Source: a virus
Direction: 5' to 3' (one strand)
IMG/VR virus record: IMGVR_UViG_3300006865_000029
Span: 1-24,156 of that record
DNA: 24,156 nt
The notes beneath the pieces were generated by a model, which ran no database searches, was not told where the DNA came from, and saw only the letters and a list, made by a program, of their open reading frames with translations. Shown in pieces: positions 1 to 6,605 of this stretch. The stretch's first letter is position 1; the number at the start of each line of letters is the position of its first letter. The translations under genes and the position numbers were made by a program.

Positions 1-7
1 ACAGTGA

Positions 8-13
8 TATAAT
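8..13 (+). promoter_or_regulatory. Candidate -10 box for the first gene
   Basis: TATAAT at 8-13 matches the bacterial -10 consensus. Transcription would start near base 20, followed by an AGGAG ribosome site at 26-30 and the ATG at 38. The -35 region lies outside the window, so the promoter cannot be confirmed. Confidence 0.4.
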
Positions 14-37
14 GTTTATATCAACAGGAGAAATTTT

Positions 38-334
38 ATGCCAGGAAAACCAACAGGCAATGTCAATGTTATCGTGTATGTCAAGGAAACCTTGACAGAA
101 GCGCAGCAAAAGCAAATCAACAACGCAAAGCTTGTCGATGTTATTCGCCAGCTTAGAATTCCTGTCGGGAGAATTGAAGCTATTGACGATAAGACAGTAG
201 CCATATTCGAAACTGATAACTTCGTCATGGCTTCCGTAAAGACAACGCTTCTTGATTGGTGCAAGGTTGAATCATTTACCGAAGTTCATCCTCGCCTCAC
301 TCCAAACCTCGGCGCACTCACAGGGGGAGGCTAA
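38..334 (+). CDS. Small protein of unknown function (98 aa)
   Basis: I do not recognise this protein. The start is well supported: AGGAG lies 7 bases before the ATG, and the next gene follows after only 3 bases, so the two are probably co-transcribed and perhaps coupled. The protein is soluble-looking, with no membrane segment or cysteine motif. It has a charged helical stretch rich in Gln and Lys (about residues 17-30), then alternating hydrophobic strands, and a Gly-rich end (GALTGGG). A small structural or assembly protein is possible in a tailed phage, but this is a guess from context only. Confidence 0.75.
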   Translation: MPGKPTGNVNVIVYVKETLTEAQQKQINNAKLVDVIRQLRIPVGRIEAIDDKTVAIFETDNFVMASVKTTLLDWCKVESFTEVHPRLTPNLGALTGGG

Positions 335-337
335 GTA

Positions 338-841
338 ATGCCCATCATTCATGTAGTCGATAAGACACAATTAGCTGAAAGAAAGATTAGCTTTCTTGGA
401 TGTCCTTCGTTAGCTATACCCGTCCTCGAAAAAACATACTACGCAAAGTTTTCATGGTTTACCTCCATGGACGCTCTCGTAGCTGAAATGACAAAGCGCA
501 AGCCACTCATTGTTTTGGACTCTCCTGCTGATAAGGGTGTAACCGCTGACAAGATACCAGCAAACCTCAGAGCTTCCCCCGAAGTGTTTTGTATTCGTGC
601 CTGGGACACGCTTCCTGAAAGAGATTGGAGTATCGTCCGCAATAACATTTGCGAAACTGATAACCACAACTTTACATTCAAGTGGAACACCGCAAACTTC
701 TCAGATCCAGTTATCCTTGCAGCACAATCTCGTAAAGATAAAGAAGCACTCCGAGCAAGAGAATACGATAAGAAAGAACTTGAAGAGTATTCAACCATGC
801 ATAAGATGAGTGGAAAGAGGCACCCCCTCCTAAGCACTTAG
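338..841 (+). CDS. Unknown protein (167 aa)
   Basis: No family is recognised. It starts 3 bases after the preceding stop, with a GGGGGAGG purine tract just upstream as ribosome site, and is the last gene before a terminator at 871-901. The protein has a mixed alpha/beta-looking N-terminal two thirds and a strongly charged C-terminal helix (about residues 130-155, rich in Lys, Glu, Arg and Asp) that could be a coiled coil or a binding tail. It has three cysteines without a metal-binding spacing. A 132-residue open frame on the other strand covers most of it, but that frame has no ribosome site and reads against the operon. Confidence 0.75.
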   Translation: MPIIHVVDKTQLAERKISFLGCPSLAIPVLEKTYYAKFSWFTSMDALVAEMTKRKPLIVLDSPADKGVTADKIPANLRASPEVFCIRAWDTLPERDWSIVRNNICETDNHNFTFKWNTANFSDPVILAAQSRKDKEALRAREYDKKELEEYSTMHKMSGKRHPLLST

Positions 842-870
842 AACGGCTTCAAGTGTGTGAGACAGCTAGA

Positions 871-901
871 GGGGTGGCATAAGCCATCCCTTTTACTTTT
901 T
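871..901 (+). terminator. Rho-independent terminator
   Basis: GGGGTGGC (871-878) pairs with GCCATCCC (883-890) in an 8-bp stem with one G-U pair and an ATAA loop. It is followed by TTTTACTTTTT. It lies 30 bases after the stop of the two-gene unit to its left. Confidence 0.85.
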
Positions 902-914
902 GTAATTGCCATAA

Positions 915-922
915 GATAAATA
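915..922 (+). promoter_or_regulatory. Candidate T4-late-like promoter
   Basis: GATAAATA matches 7 of 8 bases of the T4 late octamer TATAAATA. It lies between a terminator and the HNH gene, 20 bases before the ATG at 943, and an AAGGAA ribosome site (929-934) fits in the expected leader. A match this short can occur by chance. Confidence 0.4.
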
Positions 923-942
923 ACACATAAGGAAATAACACC

Positions 943-1608
943 ATGACAGACACATCTGGGAGAGCCGTGCGTCCTAGCCTGCCCCGTTGTATGATTCTAA
1001 ACGCCAGCAACGAGTTCCTGTGCGTACGCGACTGGTTCCGCGCCATCCGTCTGTCCAAGGAAACCTACATTCCCGCTGATATCCTTGCAGATCCTACAAT
1101 TCCTAAGCACATCAAGGAATGCCGTGCGCTTCCGAAGATGGAAGTCCTGGCTTGGTACGATGATGTAACAGTCAAGTCGGAGCGTGACAATCACTGTCTG
1201 CCTGCCGTTATGCGTCTGCGCTATTGGGTAAAGACGGACAAGAAGAAGATGGATGGACGCCTCAACGCTCCTTCCCTCCGCAATGTGCTTGTCCGTGACA
1301 ACTTCAGGTGTCAGTACTGCGGTAAGGGCATCAGCCTTCGTAACGCCACTCGCGACCATGTGATTCCACTGTCCAAGGGTGGTCCTAACACGCTTGACAA
1401 CATCGTTGCATCATGTAAGGCTTGTAACGGACTCAAGGACAACATGAGCCTTCACACCTTCGAAGAGAAGTACCGCATGAAGCTGGCTAACAAGCCTCGC
1501 ATGCTTACCGAGGAGGAAAAGCTGCAAGCCGCTCTCAAGGGCTTCAAGAGCCGTGAGCGTAAGACTTGGCTCAACTGCTTGGCTGAAAACGGCATTGAGT
1601 TGTGGTGA
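943..1608 (+). CDS. HNH endonuclease (221 aa)
   Basis: The C-terminal half carries a complete HNH (beta-beta-alpha metal) nuclease domain. CQYC (C123, C126) and CKAC (C158, C161) form the zinc-binding knuckles. RDH (137-139) supplies the catalytic His, and LDN (151-153) and CN (161-162) supply the conserved Asn positions. The lead-in RNVLVRDNFRCQYCG is typical of the McrA-like HNH family common in phages and bacteria. The N-terminal 110 residues are not recognised and may set DNA specificity or reflect a host-gene function. The gene stands alone between two terminators and is clearly GC-richer than its surroundings (35 of 60 bases in 1021-1080). Such free-standing HNH genes in phages are often homing endonucleases, but DNA packaging or restriction-like roles are also known. 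Confidence 0.9.
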   Translation: MTDTSGRAVRPSLPRCMILNASNEFLCVRDWFRAIRLSKETYIPADILADPTIPKHIKECRALPKMEVLAWYDDVTVKSERDNHCLPAVMRLRYWVKTDKKKMDGRLNAPSLRNVLVRDNFRCQYCGKGISLRNATRDHVIPLSKGGPNTLDNIVASCKACNGLKDNMSLHTFEEKYRMKLANKPRMLTEEEKLQAALKGFKSRERKTWLNCLAENGIELW

Positions 1609-1617
1609 TATCGAAAT

Positions 1618-1643
1618 AACTCCAAGAGACTCTTGGAGTTTTT
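1618..1643 (+). terminator. Rho-independent terminator
   Basis: AACTCCAAGA (1618-1627) and TCTTGGAGTT (1631-1640) form a perfect 10-bp stem with a GAC loop. The second arm runs into five T residues. It begins 9 bases after the HNH stop codon. Confidence 0.85.
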
Positions 1644-1660
1644 CGTTTTATCGCTATAAT
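1633..1660 (+). promoter_or_regulatory. Promoter for a probably leaderless mRNA
   Basis: TTGGAG (1633-1638), a 16-base spacer and a perfect TATAAT (1655-1660) resemble a sigma-70 promoter. The -35 lies inside the preceding terminator stem. The ATG at 1667 begins 6 bases after the -10 box, about where transcription would start, and no Shine-Dalgarno sequence is present. Confidence 0.5.
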
Positions 1661-1666
1661 AGTGTT

Positions 1667-1930
1667 ATGATGCACCTTGGACGATACTATCCAGTCAATC
1701 TTATAGGCAAAAACGACAGAGTAAAAAAGATTCTGGCTGCCTATAACAACACCATGCTCCTACAGGAGTATGATGACTTCGGGCGTCCATTGTGCATCTG
1801 CCCTAACGGCAAACAAGGTATTTTTTGCGTATCACCCGATAGATTCTGGAATGGTTGGTTTCAACTTGATGTTGATGTTGACTTTGCCGAACAGGACGAG
1901 ATACGCAAATTTATGGAAAGGAACGCATGA
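1667..1930 (+). CDS. Unknown small protein (87 aa), probably leaderless
   Basis: I do not recognise it. I chose the ATG at 1667 because a perfect TATAAT ends at 1660. The longer in-frame start at 1553 would lie inside the HNH gene and make the terminator coding. A second ATG follows immediately at 1670. The protein is rich in aromatic residues (Tyr, Phe, Trp), has a C-x-C pair near the middle and an acidic C-terminal end. Its stop overlaps the start of the next gene (ATGA at 1927-1930), which suggests coupled translation of genes 1667-2585. Confidence 0.7.
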   Translation: MMHLGRYYPVNLIGKNDRVKKILAAYNNTMLLQEYDDFGRPLCICPNGKQGIFCVSPDRFWNGWFQLDVDVDFAEQDEIRKFMERNA

Positions 1931-2343
1931 ATAGAGGATTTCCAGTCAGAGTCAATCGAAGGGACGCTGACAAGCACTTCCATCAGAAGAGCTTTCAAAA
2001 GAAACCAGAGAGTGATATAAAGGTATTCTCTCGGGGCGCCCGCCACTATCTGCACCCAGCCCTATCCATTCTTGATAGACTGGACTGCGAGCTTGCCTAC
2101 TACAAGAAGGACAAGATTATAGTTCTTTCATATGAACCATTGGAAGAAAACATAAACAACACTGACTATACTCGAAAGTCATACCAGAAGTGTTTGATGT
2201 CGGGTGAAGTTGATTTTATCGTTGATATGATTCGGGAATATCTTGACGATAAAAGAAAAGAAAGGGAAGAATATAATATCTCCATAAATAGTGATGTTCA
2301 ATCAGAACCAATTGACATTACTACGGAGGACTACCCTGTATGA
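1927..2343 (+). CDS. Unknown protein (138 aa)
   Basis: No family is recognised. It overlaps both neighbours by 4 bases (ATGA at each end). The N-terminal 40 residues are basic and rich in Arg, Lys and His, which could suit nucleic-acid binding. The remainder has a helical, charged segment (about residues 92-118) followed by an acidic tail. There is no signal peptide or membrane segment. The tight packing implies it is made together with its two small neighbours, but no shared task can be read from the sequence. Confidence 0.75.
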   Translation: MNRGFPVRVNRRDADKHFHQKSFQKKPESDIKVFSRGARHYLHPALSILDRLDCELAYYKKDKIIVLSYEPLEENINNTDYTRKSYQKCLMSGEVDFIVDMIREYLDDKRKEREEYNISINSDVQSEPIDITTEDYPV

Positions 2344-2585
2344 TAAGATACTTTACCGATCCCGACGAATCCATTCTTGTTGGAGTTTCCTCCACTGATA
2401 GATCCGCAGAATCCATTATCAAGATAGTCGGCAAGCTACTCGACTACGATTTCGTTGAAGCGGAATCTGACGAGTTTGAGGAAATTGGCGATTTTCAGCA
2501 TGACACCATTGTTATTGCCGCTAATGACTTCACCGAAGAACTTCTTGAAATTATCAGCAAGGATATTAAGGTTTACTTAGTATAA
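2340..2585 (+). CDS. Unknown acidic protein (81 aa)
   Basis: This short, strongly acidic protein has no recognised family. Glu and Asp are concentrated in residues 38-52. A GGAGG site about 10 bases before the ATG, inside the preceding gene, supports the start, and the ATGA overlap supports coupling. Small acidic phage proteins sometimes inhibit host DNA-binding proteins by mimicking DNA, but nothing here shows that. Its stop overlaps the TATAAT box that precedes the nuclease gene. Confidence 0.7.
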   Translation: MIRYFTDPDESILVGVSSTDRSAESIIKIVGKLLDYDFVEAESDEFEEIGDFQHDTIVIAANDFTEELLEIISKDIKVYLV

Positions 2586-2586
2586 T
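2581..2586 (+). promoter_or_regulatory. -10 box 6 bases before an ATG
   Basis: A perfect TATAAT overlaps the stop codon of the preceding gene and ends 6 bases before the nuclease ATG at 2593. No -35 match is visible at 16-17 bases, and no Shine-Dalgarno sequence lies close to the ATG. The spacing matches that at 1655 and is close to that at 11599. Confidence 0.35.
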
Positions 2587-2592
2587 ACATAT

Positions 2593-3456
2593 ATGAGTTT
2601 ATATACCATTGACGAAGGCGCATACAAGCCACAAAAGCCTGGGCTAACACTTTCACCCTCTTCTATTGACACGATGGAGAAATGCCCTCGTCAATACTTC
2701 TTGCAGTATATTGAGAAGATAAAGGTAAAGGACGAGAAGCCTGCTAATACCTTCGGCAAGATGATGCATTTGATTGCCGAAAATTACAAGGGTGGCGGCG
2801 GTGAGGAAATCAAGGGCTTGGCTAAGTGTTTCCAGACGAATGAGAAGCTACGGGCTAAGTATTGGGATAAGCTGGACGATGAGTATAAGAGCAAGATTCC
2901 ACAGGCATTGAAGAATCTGCATTACTACCTGACGAAGCGGTATCCGCTGGCTGGGAATTTCAAGCATGAGGAATGCTTGGATGTTGTGGACTTCGACAAG
3001 ATTGGAGAAACGAATATCCACTTGCAGGGTAAGCTTGACGGGTTATATGAGCTTTCCGGTAAGGTGTGGATTACTGACTTCAAGAGCGGAAAAAAGACAA
3101 AGGATCACAGTGGTCAACTTGGTTTCTATTTGTTCTTGATTGAGAAGCTACGAAGCCCATGGTTGAAAAATCGTGAAGTGTTTGCGGAAGTCGTAAACAT
3201 TTGCTTAGAGGATGGAACTGTTGGTGAGGCTGCTATAAACCATATAAAACTTGAATCGTATGACAGCAGCGTAGCCGAGAAGCGGGTGAAGAAGGCTATT
3301 GAGACACTTCGTAAAAATGGTATAAATGTCGAGGATAAAGAAAAATGGCAGCCTAAAAAACAAGTTTTATGCAAGTGGTGTAAGTTTTATAAGGTTCATT
3401 GTGATCCAGATAAAAAGTCTGGACGTCAAGGAGAATTTGAATTATTCGTAGAGTAA
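2593..3456 (+). CDS. PD-(D/E)XK nuclease, RecB/Cas4-like, with putative Fe-S cysteines
   Basis: The PDDEXK_1/RecB-nuclease pattern is visible in order. LSPSSIDTMEKCPRQYF (20-36) is the N-terminal signature. H59 follows a G-K-M-M stretch. GKLDG (D149) and ITDFKSGK (D162, K164) supply the metal-binding acids and catalytic lysine. Q175 and Y179 form the Q-x3-Y motif. C31, C260, C263 and C270 are spaced C-x228-C-x2-C-x6-C, as in AddB and Cas4 proteins where four cysteines hold a 4Fe-4S cluster, so a similar cluster is likely. Proteins of this kind are DNA exonucleases in recombination, repair or genome processing. It stands alone, without helicase or CRISPR genes nearby. The length of 287 aa is normal for stand-alone phage members. 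Confidence 0.9.
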   Translation: MSLYTIDEGAYKPQKPGLTLSPSSIDTMEKCPRQYFLQYIEKIKVKDEKPANTFGKMMHLIAENYKGGGGEEIKGLAKCFQTNEKLRAKYWDKLDDEYKSKIPQALKNLHYYLTKRYPLAGNFKHEECLDVVDFDKIGETNIHLQGKLDGLYELSGKVWITDFKSGKKTKDHSGQLGFYLFLIEKLRSPWLKNREVFAEVVNICLEDGTVGEAAINHIKLESYDSSVAEKRVKKAIETLRKNGINVEDKEKWQPKKQVLCKWCKFYKVHCDPDKKSGRQGEFELFVE

Positions 3457-3460
3457 ATAA

Positions 3461-3619
3461 CTACGATTGGTTATTTGTTTCGCATATGAATGCTCCAGGA
3501 GCATTCACTATTATACTACCAGCTTCTTCCGCTTTGTAGTCTAACATCTCTAAAAAATTTCCCCATCCACAATCGCTAATGTGTCTTGCTAAGGTTGTAT
3601 AACCTTCTTTCAACATTTT
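3461..3619 (-). pseudogene. tnpB: Remnant of an IS605-type TnpB (OrfB) gene
   Basis: On the minus strand an open frame contains LARHISDCGWGNFLEML followed by DYKAEEAGSIIV. This matches the conserved TnpB stretch around the second RuvC motif, where the first Glu of KAEEAG is catalytic. Only about 45-50 residues remain. The RuvC-I part is absent upstream, and the zinc finger and RuvC-III Asp are lost, because the frame ends shortly after at 3461. The open frame extends back to 3709, but its first 30 residues do not look like TnpB and overlap the next gene. I read this as a dead fragment of a transposon-associated, RNA-guided nuclease gene, based on recall of the family and not on an alignment. 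Confidence 0.6.
3488..3506. repeat. 19-base near-perfect palindrome
   Basis: GAATGCTCC (3488-3496) and GGAGCATTC (3498-3506) are exact inverted repeats around one base. As RNA this gives at least a 7-bp hairpin. It lies 31 bases after the nuclease stop and inside the TnpB remnant. No T-tract follows on the + strand, so a terminator is only weakly supported. Confidence 0.6.
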
Positions 3620-3634
3620 CTGTATAGAGTTAAA

Positions 3635-3642
3635 TATAAATT
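3635..3642 (+). promoter_or_regulatory. Candidate T4-late-like promoter of the glycan island
   Basis: TATAAATT matches 7 of 8 bases of the T4 late octamer and lies 20 bases before the ATG at 3663. A GGGAG ribosome site (3654-3658) follows in the leader. The flanking DNA is AT-rich, so chance is possible, but position and spacing fit the other candidates. Confidence 0.4.
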
Positions 3643-3662
3643 GATGGTAGAATGGGAGTATT

Positions 3663-6605
3663 ATGACATTCAAGATACTTACGGGCGATACCAAAACTTT
3701 TCCAAGCATCCCGCAGAGAGATATTTCACCAGTAATCTCACAATTACCACCATATAATCCAAATGGTAAAAAGACATTTTGTTACTGGACGGTTGCCGAT
3801 GGTAAACATGGAGAGATGGCTAAAGCCACTGTCAAATCTGCTCGTAACTGCGGCGTAACCGCTGACTTCCACATCTGGACAGACTTACCCGAAATAGAAG
3901 ATGCTACGGTTCATCCATGTGGAAACTTTGATAAGAAGCTCTACATGTTCAAGTTTCATTTCTTGAAGAATGAAGTAAGCAAGCTCAACTACGACTATTA
4001 TGTTTTCTTTGATGCTGATAACTTTTTTGTTCGCGATCCTGGTGACTTGACACGTTTGATGTCTGATACTAATAGAGTCTTCGTTCAAATGGAAAATGAC
4101 TGCGATCCCAAGCGTAGTAAACGCAAAGATTGGTGGAGTTGTCCAATAGATAAGTGGGGTCCGCTGCTGAATGATATGGGTGTTCGTAAAGGTCAGGTAT
4201 GGAACACCAACGCCGGATTCTGGATTGTTGAGCGTAGCGTGGTTGATGAGTTCTATCGTCTTGGGGTGAATTTCTTCGAGGAAGGACACCGCAGAGGTTA
4301 TAAGGGATTCACCGAGGAACCATCTTTGGCTTATATCGGTCACATGCTTCAGAAGCCAGAAGACAGAATTTTTGAAAAGACTAATTGGTTGTGGGGTTCT
4401 GACTGGACTGGAAACTGGAAAGATAAGATACCAACTGGTGCTGAATGGAATTTTGAGGACTACATGAGCGGGGAGAAAAAGCCTGTCAATCCATGCATAG
4501 TTCACGCCATGCGTTCTAAAGACGCTATGATTAGTTGGTATAAAAGTGATAAGCTAGAAGTGTTGAGCGGTGGCTTTTGGTGCGGTCATAACCTTTTGGG
4601 GGATGTTGTAGGGTTTGTTGCAGCGGCGCATCTCATGTATGTAAAAACTGGAAAGAGACAGAAGGTTTGGTTCCAAGAGGCTCGTAAGGATATATTAAAG
4701 TATTTTGATGGGGTTGATTGGGTTCCTAGAGAGTTTATACCAAATGCTATAGATGCTGGTAGGGATCCGAAGCGTGAAGAGTGGGATAATATGAACGGTG
4801 TGAAGAGGTTTTATAAGTGGATGGATCCTTCTCTGACAAATCCAAAGACATTTGATATCCATATGAAGGGTGAGAGATTAACCGGACATAAACTAATAGG
4901 ACTAATAACTCATGCAAATACGCAGGGTGATATACCTAACCATATAGTTGATGAAATGGTATCGGAGGCTCGTAAGAAGTATCCAGAGCATAAGATAGTT
5001 GCAATTGGAAACATGGATAATAAGTATGTCCCGAAGGGTGTTGAAGATTGGCGTCAGAGTAAAGGTGATATAAAATGGATAGTGGAAACTGTTCGTAAGT
5101 TAGATTTGTTGATAACGCCACAAACAGGACCGTGCTTTATTGCCGCCGGATATAGAATACCAATGTGGGTTTATAGAAGTAAAGAATCATTTTGGGATAA
5201 TGTTTTGAATTATGATACTTATAAGGTCGAGAGATGGTGGGATAGAGAGATTAATGATATTGATATTTCCGTCGAATCGGATATTACAAAGATAAAGAAG
5301 ACAAAAAATAAATATAAGAAGATTTTATGTTCTACAAAATTGTTAAACTTGTTAGATAAAAATTATCTATCGGTTGGTGGTTTCGTCCAGGCTAATAGAG
5401 GAACCGAGGCAGACGATGTAATGGTTCGGAAATTCTGTGAAAATAATGGATTTCTATTCTTTATTGATGCTGACAAATATTACTGCATAAACTATAAGAA
5501 AGAACATAGAAAGTATGAATACATAGGGTATGGCACATCATGCCGAGCATTTAAAGCCGGTTCCGTTGCGGTTAAGATATATCATCACTTCACAGAAGAT
5601 TATTATAATCAACTAATGGAAATCAAACAGGATTTTATAAAATTTCCGAAAAGAATCTCAGATAACATTATCAAGTGCAACGATAGAGACATCCATATAA
5701 TAGAAGAACAATTTATTAAGAATGATAAATCGGTATCGCGGGAAGTTTTCTTGAAAAGTATGGAATCATTTACTAAGTTGGTTTCTGACGATAATAGATT
5801 CCGTAAGATTGATTTGTACCTGAGTAATATTAAATGTAATTCAGGTAACATTTATCTTATTGACACTCATCGTAGAAATAAGTCAGAATATAACGATTTT
5901 GTTCTTGACCGTGAAAGTTGGAACAAATATATGCAAAAGACAATAACGGTAGATGGTAATGTTTATCTTGAGTCTTATTGTAAACATACAAATTTGGTTT
6001 TTGAGTCCGGTGAACTGAAACTAAAAGAAGTTATCAACAAAGAATATAACAATTACCATAAGGTAGGTAATACAGTTGGTAAAAGAAATTGCGAAGAAAG
6101 AATTAAAGAATTTGATGTGGAAGACATTAGAGACAAAACAATATTGGATATTGGATGTTCGATGGGTGGTATGATGATATCTGCGGTTGGAGTTGGAGCA
6201 AAAAAATGCATCGGATTGGAATACAATAGAGAAAGCGTAGATTTTATCAAGAAGTATTGTACGGAAAACAATATTTCGAATATTGATGCTAGATTACAAG
6301 ATATAGACGATTTCGATTGGTTTAGAACTATAGAAAAAGTAGATACCGTGTTTTTACTTTCAATATTGAATACCTCTAATTTTTCCGAGAAGGATGCGTT
6401 GATATCAATTGCAAATAGACTTGGAAAAGTATTATATATTGAAGGGCATAGTGGGGAGAATCATTTATCATACATGAAGAAGTTATATTATCATACAGAC
6501 TATACATCATTTTCACATAAATATGTTGTTGATGGGCTTGGAAAAAGACCATTGATTAGATGCGGATATGGTGGGTTCGTTATAGGTAAAAAGGAGTTTA
6601 AATGA
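3663..6605 (+). CDS. Four-domain glycan enzyme: GT-A, GT9-like GT, kinase-fold, SAM methyltransferase (980 aa)
   Basis: Residues 35-290 look like a GT-A glycosyltransferase: YYVFFDADNFFVRDP holds the DxD (D117, D119), followed by NTNAGFWIVE and EEPSLAYIGH. Residues 305-530 resemble a GT9/heptosyltransferase-type GT-B unit, with GDVVGFVAAAHLM at the start and TPQTGPCFIAAG (485-496) in the nucleotide-sugar half. Residues 615-760 show protein-kinase-fold landmarks: IGYGTS loop (621-626), VAVK (K638), D717-x4-N722 and LID (D734). Residues 800-980 carry a SAM methyltransferase, with ILDIGCSMGG (827-836) as motif I and GLEY (851-854) as motif II. Kinase plus methyltransferase recalls WbdD, which caps O-antigen chains by phosphorylation and methylation, although the order differs. 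GC content falls sharply near 5,280, between the second and third domains. It overlaps the next gene by 4 bases. The GT-A and methyltransferase calls are firm; GT9 and kinase are probable. Confidence 0.85.
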   Translation: MTFKILTGDTKTFPSIPQRDISPVISQLPPYNPNGKKTFCYWTVADGKHGEMAKATVKSARNCGVTADFHIWTDLPEIEDATVHPCGNFDKKLYMFKFHFLKNEVSKLNYDYYVFFDADNFFVRDPGDLTRLMSDTNRVFVQMENDCDPKRSKRKDWWSCPIDKWGPLLNDMGVRKGQVWNTNAGFWIVERSVVDEFYRLGVNFFEEGHRRGYKGFTEEPSLAYIGHMLQKPEDRIFEKTNWLWGSDWTGNWKDKIPTGAEWNFEDYMSGEKKPVNPCIVHAMRSKDAMISWYKSDKLEVLSGGFWCGHNLLGDVVGFVAAAHLMYVKTGKRQKVWFQEARKDILKYFDGVDWVPREFIPNAIDAGRDPKREEWDNMNGVKRFYKWMDPSLTNPKTFDIHMKGERLTGHKLIGLITHANTQGDIPNHIVDEMVSEARKKYPEHKIVAIGNMDNKYVPKGVEDWRQSKGDIKWIVETVRKLDLLITPQTGPCFIAAGYRIPMWVYRSKESFWDNVLNYDTYKVERWWDREINDIDISVESDITKIKKTKNKYKKILCSTKLLNLLDKNYLSVGGFVQANRGTEADDVMVRKFCENNGFLFFIDADKYYCINYKKEHRKYEYIGYGTSCRAFKAGSVAVKIYHHFTEDYYNQLMEIKQDFIKFPKRISDNIIKCNDRDIHIIEEQFIKNDKSVSREVFLKSMESFTKLVSDDNRFRKIDLYLSNIKCNSGNIYLIDTHRRNKSEYNDFVLDRESWNKYMQKTITVDGNVYLESYCKHTNLVFESGELKLKEVINKEYNNYHKVGNTVGKRNCEERIKEFDVEDIRDKTILDIGCSMGGMMISAVGVGAKKCIGLEYNRESVDFIKKYCTENNISNIDARLQDIDDFDWFRTIEKVDTVFLLSILNTSNFSEKDALISIANRLGKVLYIEGHSGENHLSYMKKLYYHTDYTSFSHKYVVDGLGKRPLIRCGYGGFVIGKKEFK

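Noticed and set aside
439-837. 132-residue minus-strand open frame opposite the 167-aa gene
   Set aside because: The + strand gene has correct spacing to its neighbour and to a terminator. The minus frame has neither a ribosome site nor recognisable motifs.
1553-1666. Longer start for the 87-aa gene
   Set aside because: It would start inside the HNH gene and translate through a perfect 10-bp terminator and a TATAAT box. The ATG at 1667 is better placed.
3885-4505. 206-residue minus-strand open frame inside the four-domain enzyme gene
   Set aside because: The + strand frame carries clear GT-A motifs over the same bases. The minus frame shows no recognisable domain or ribosome site.
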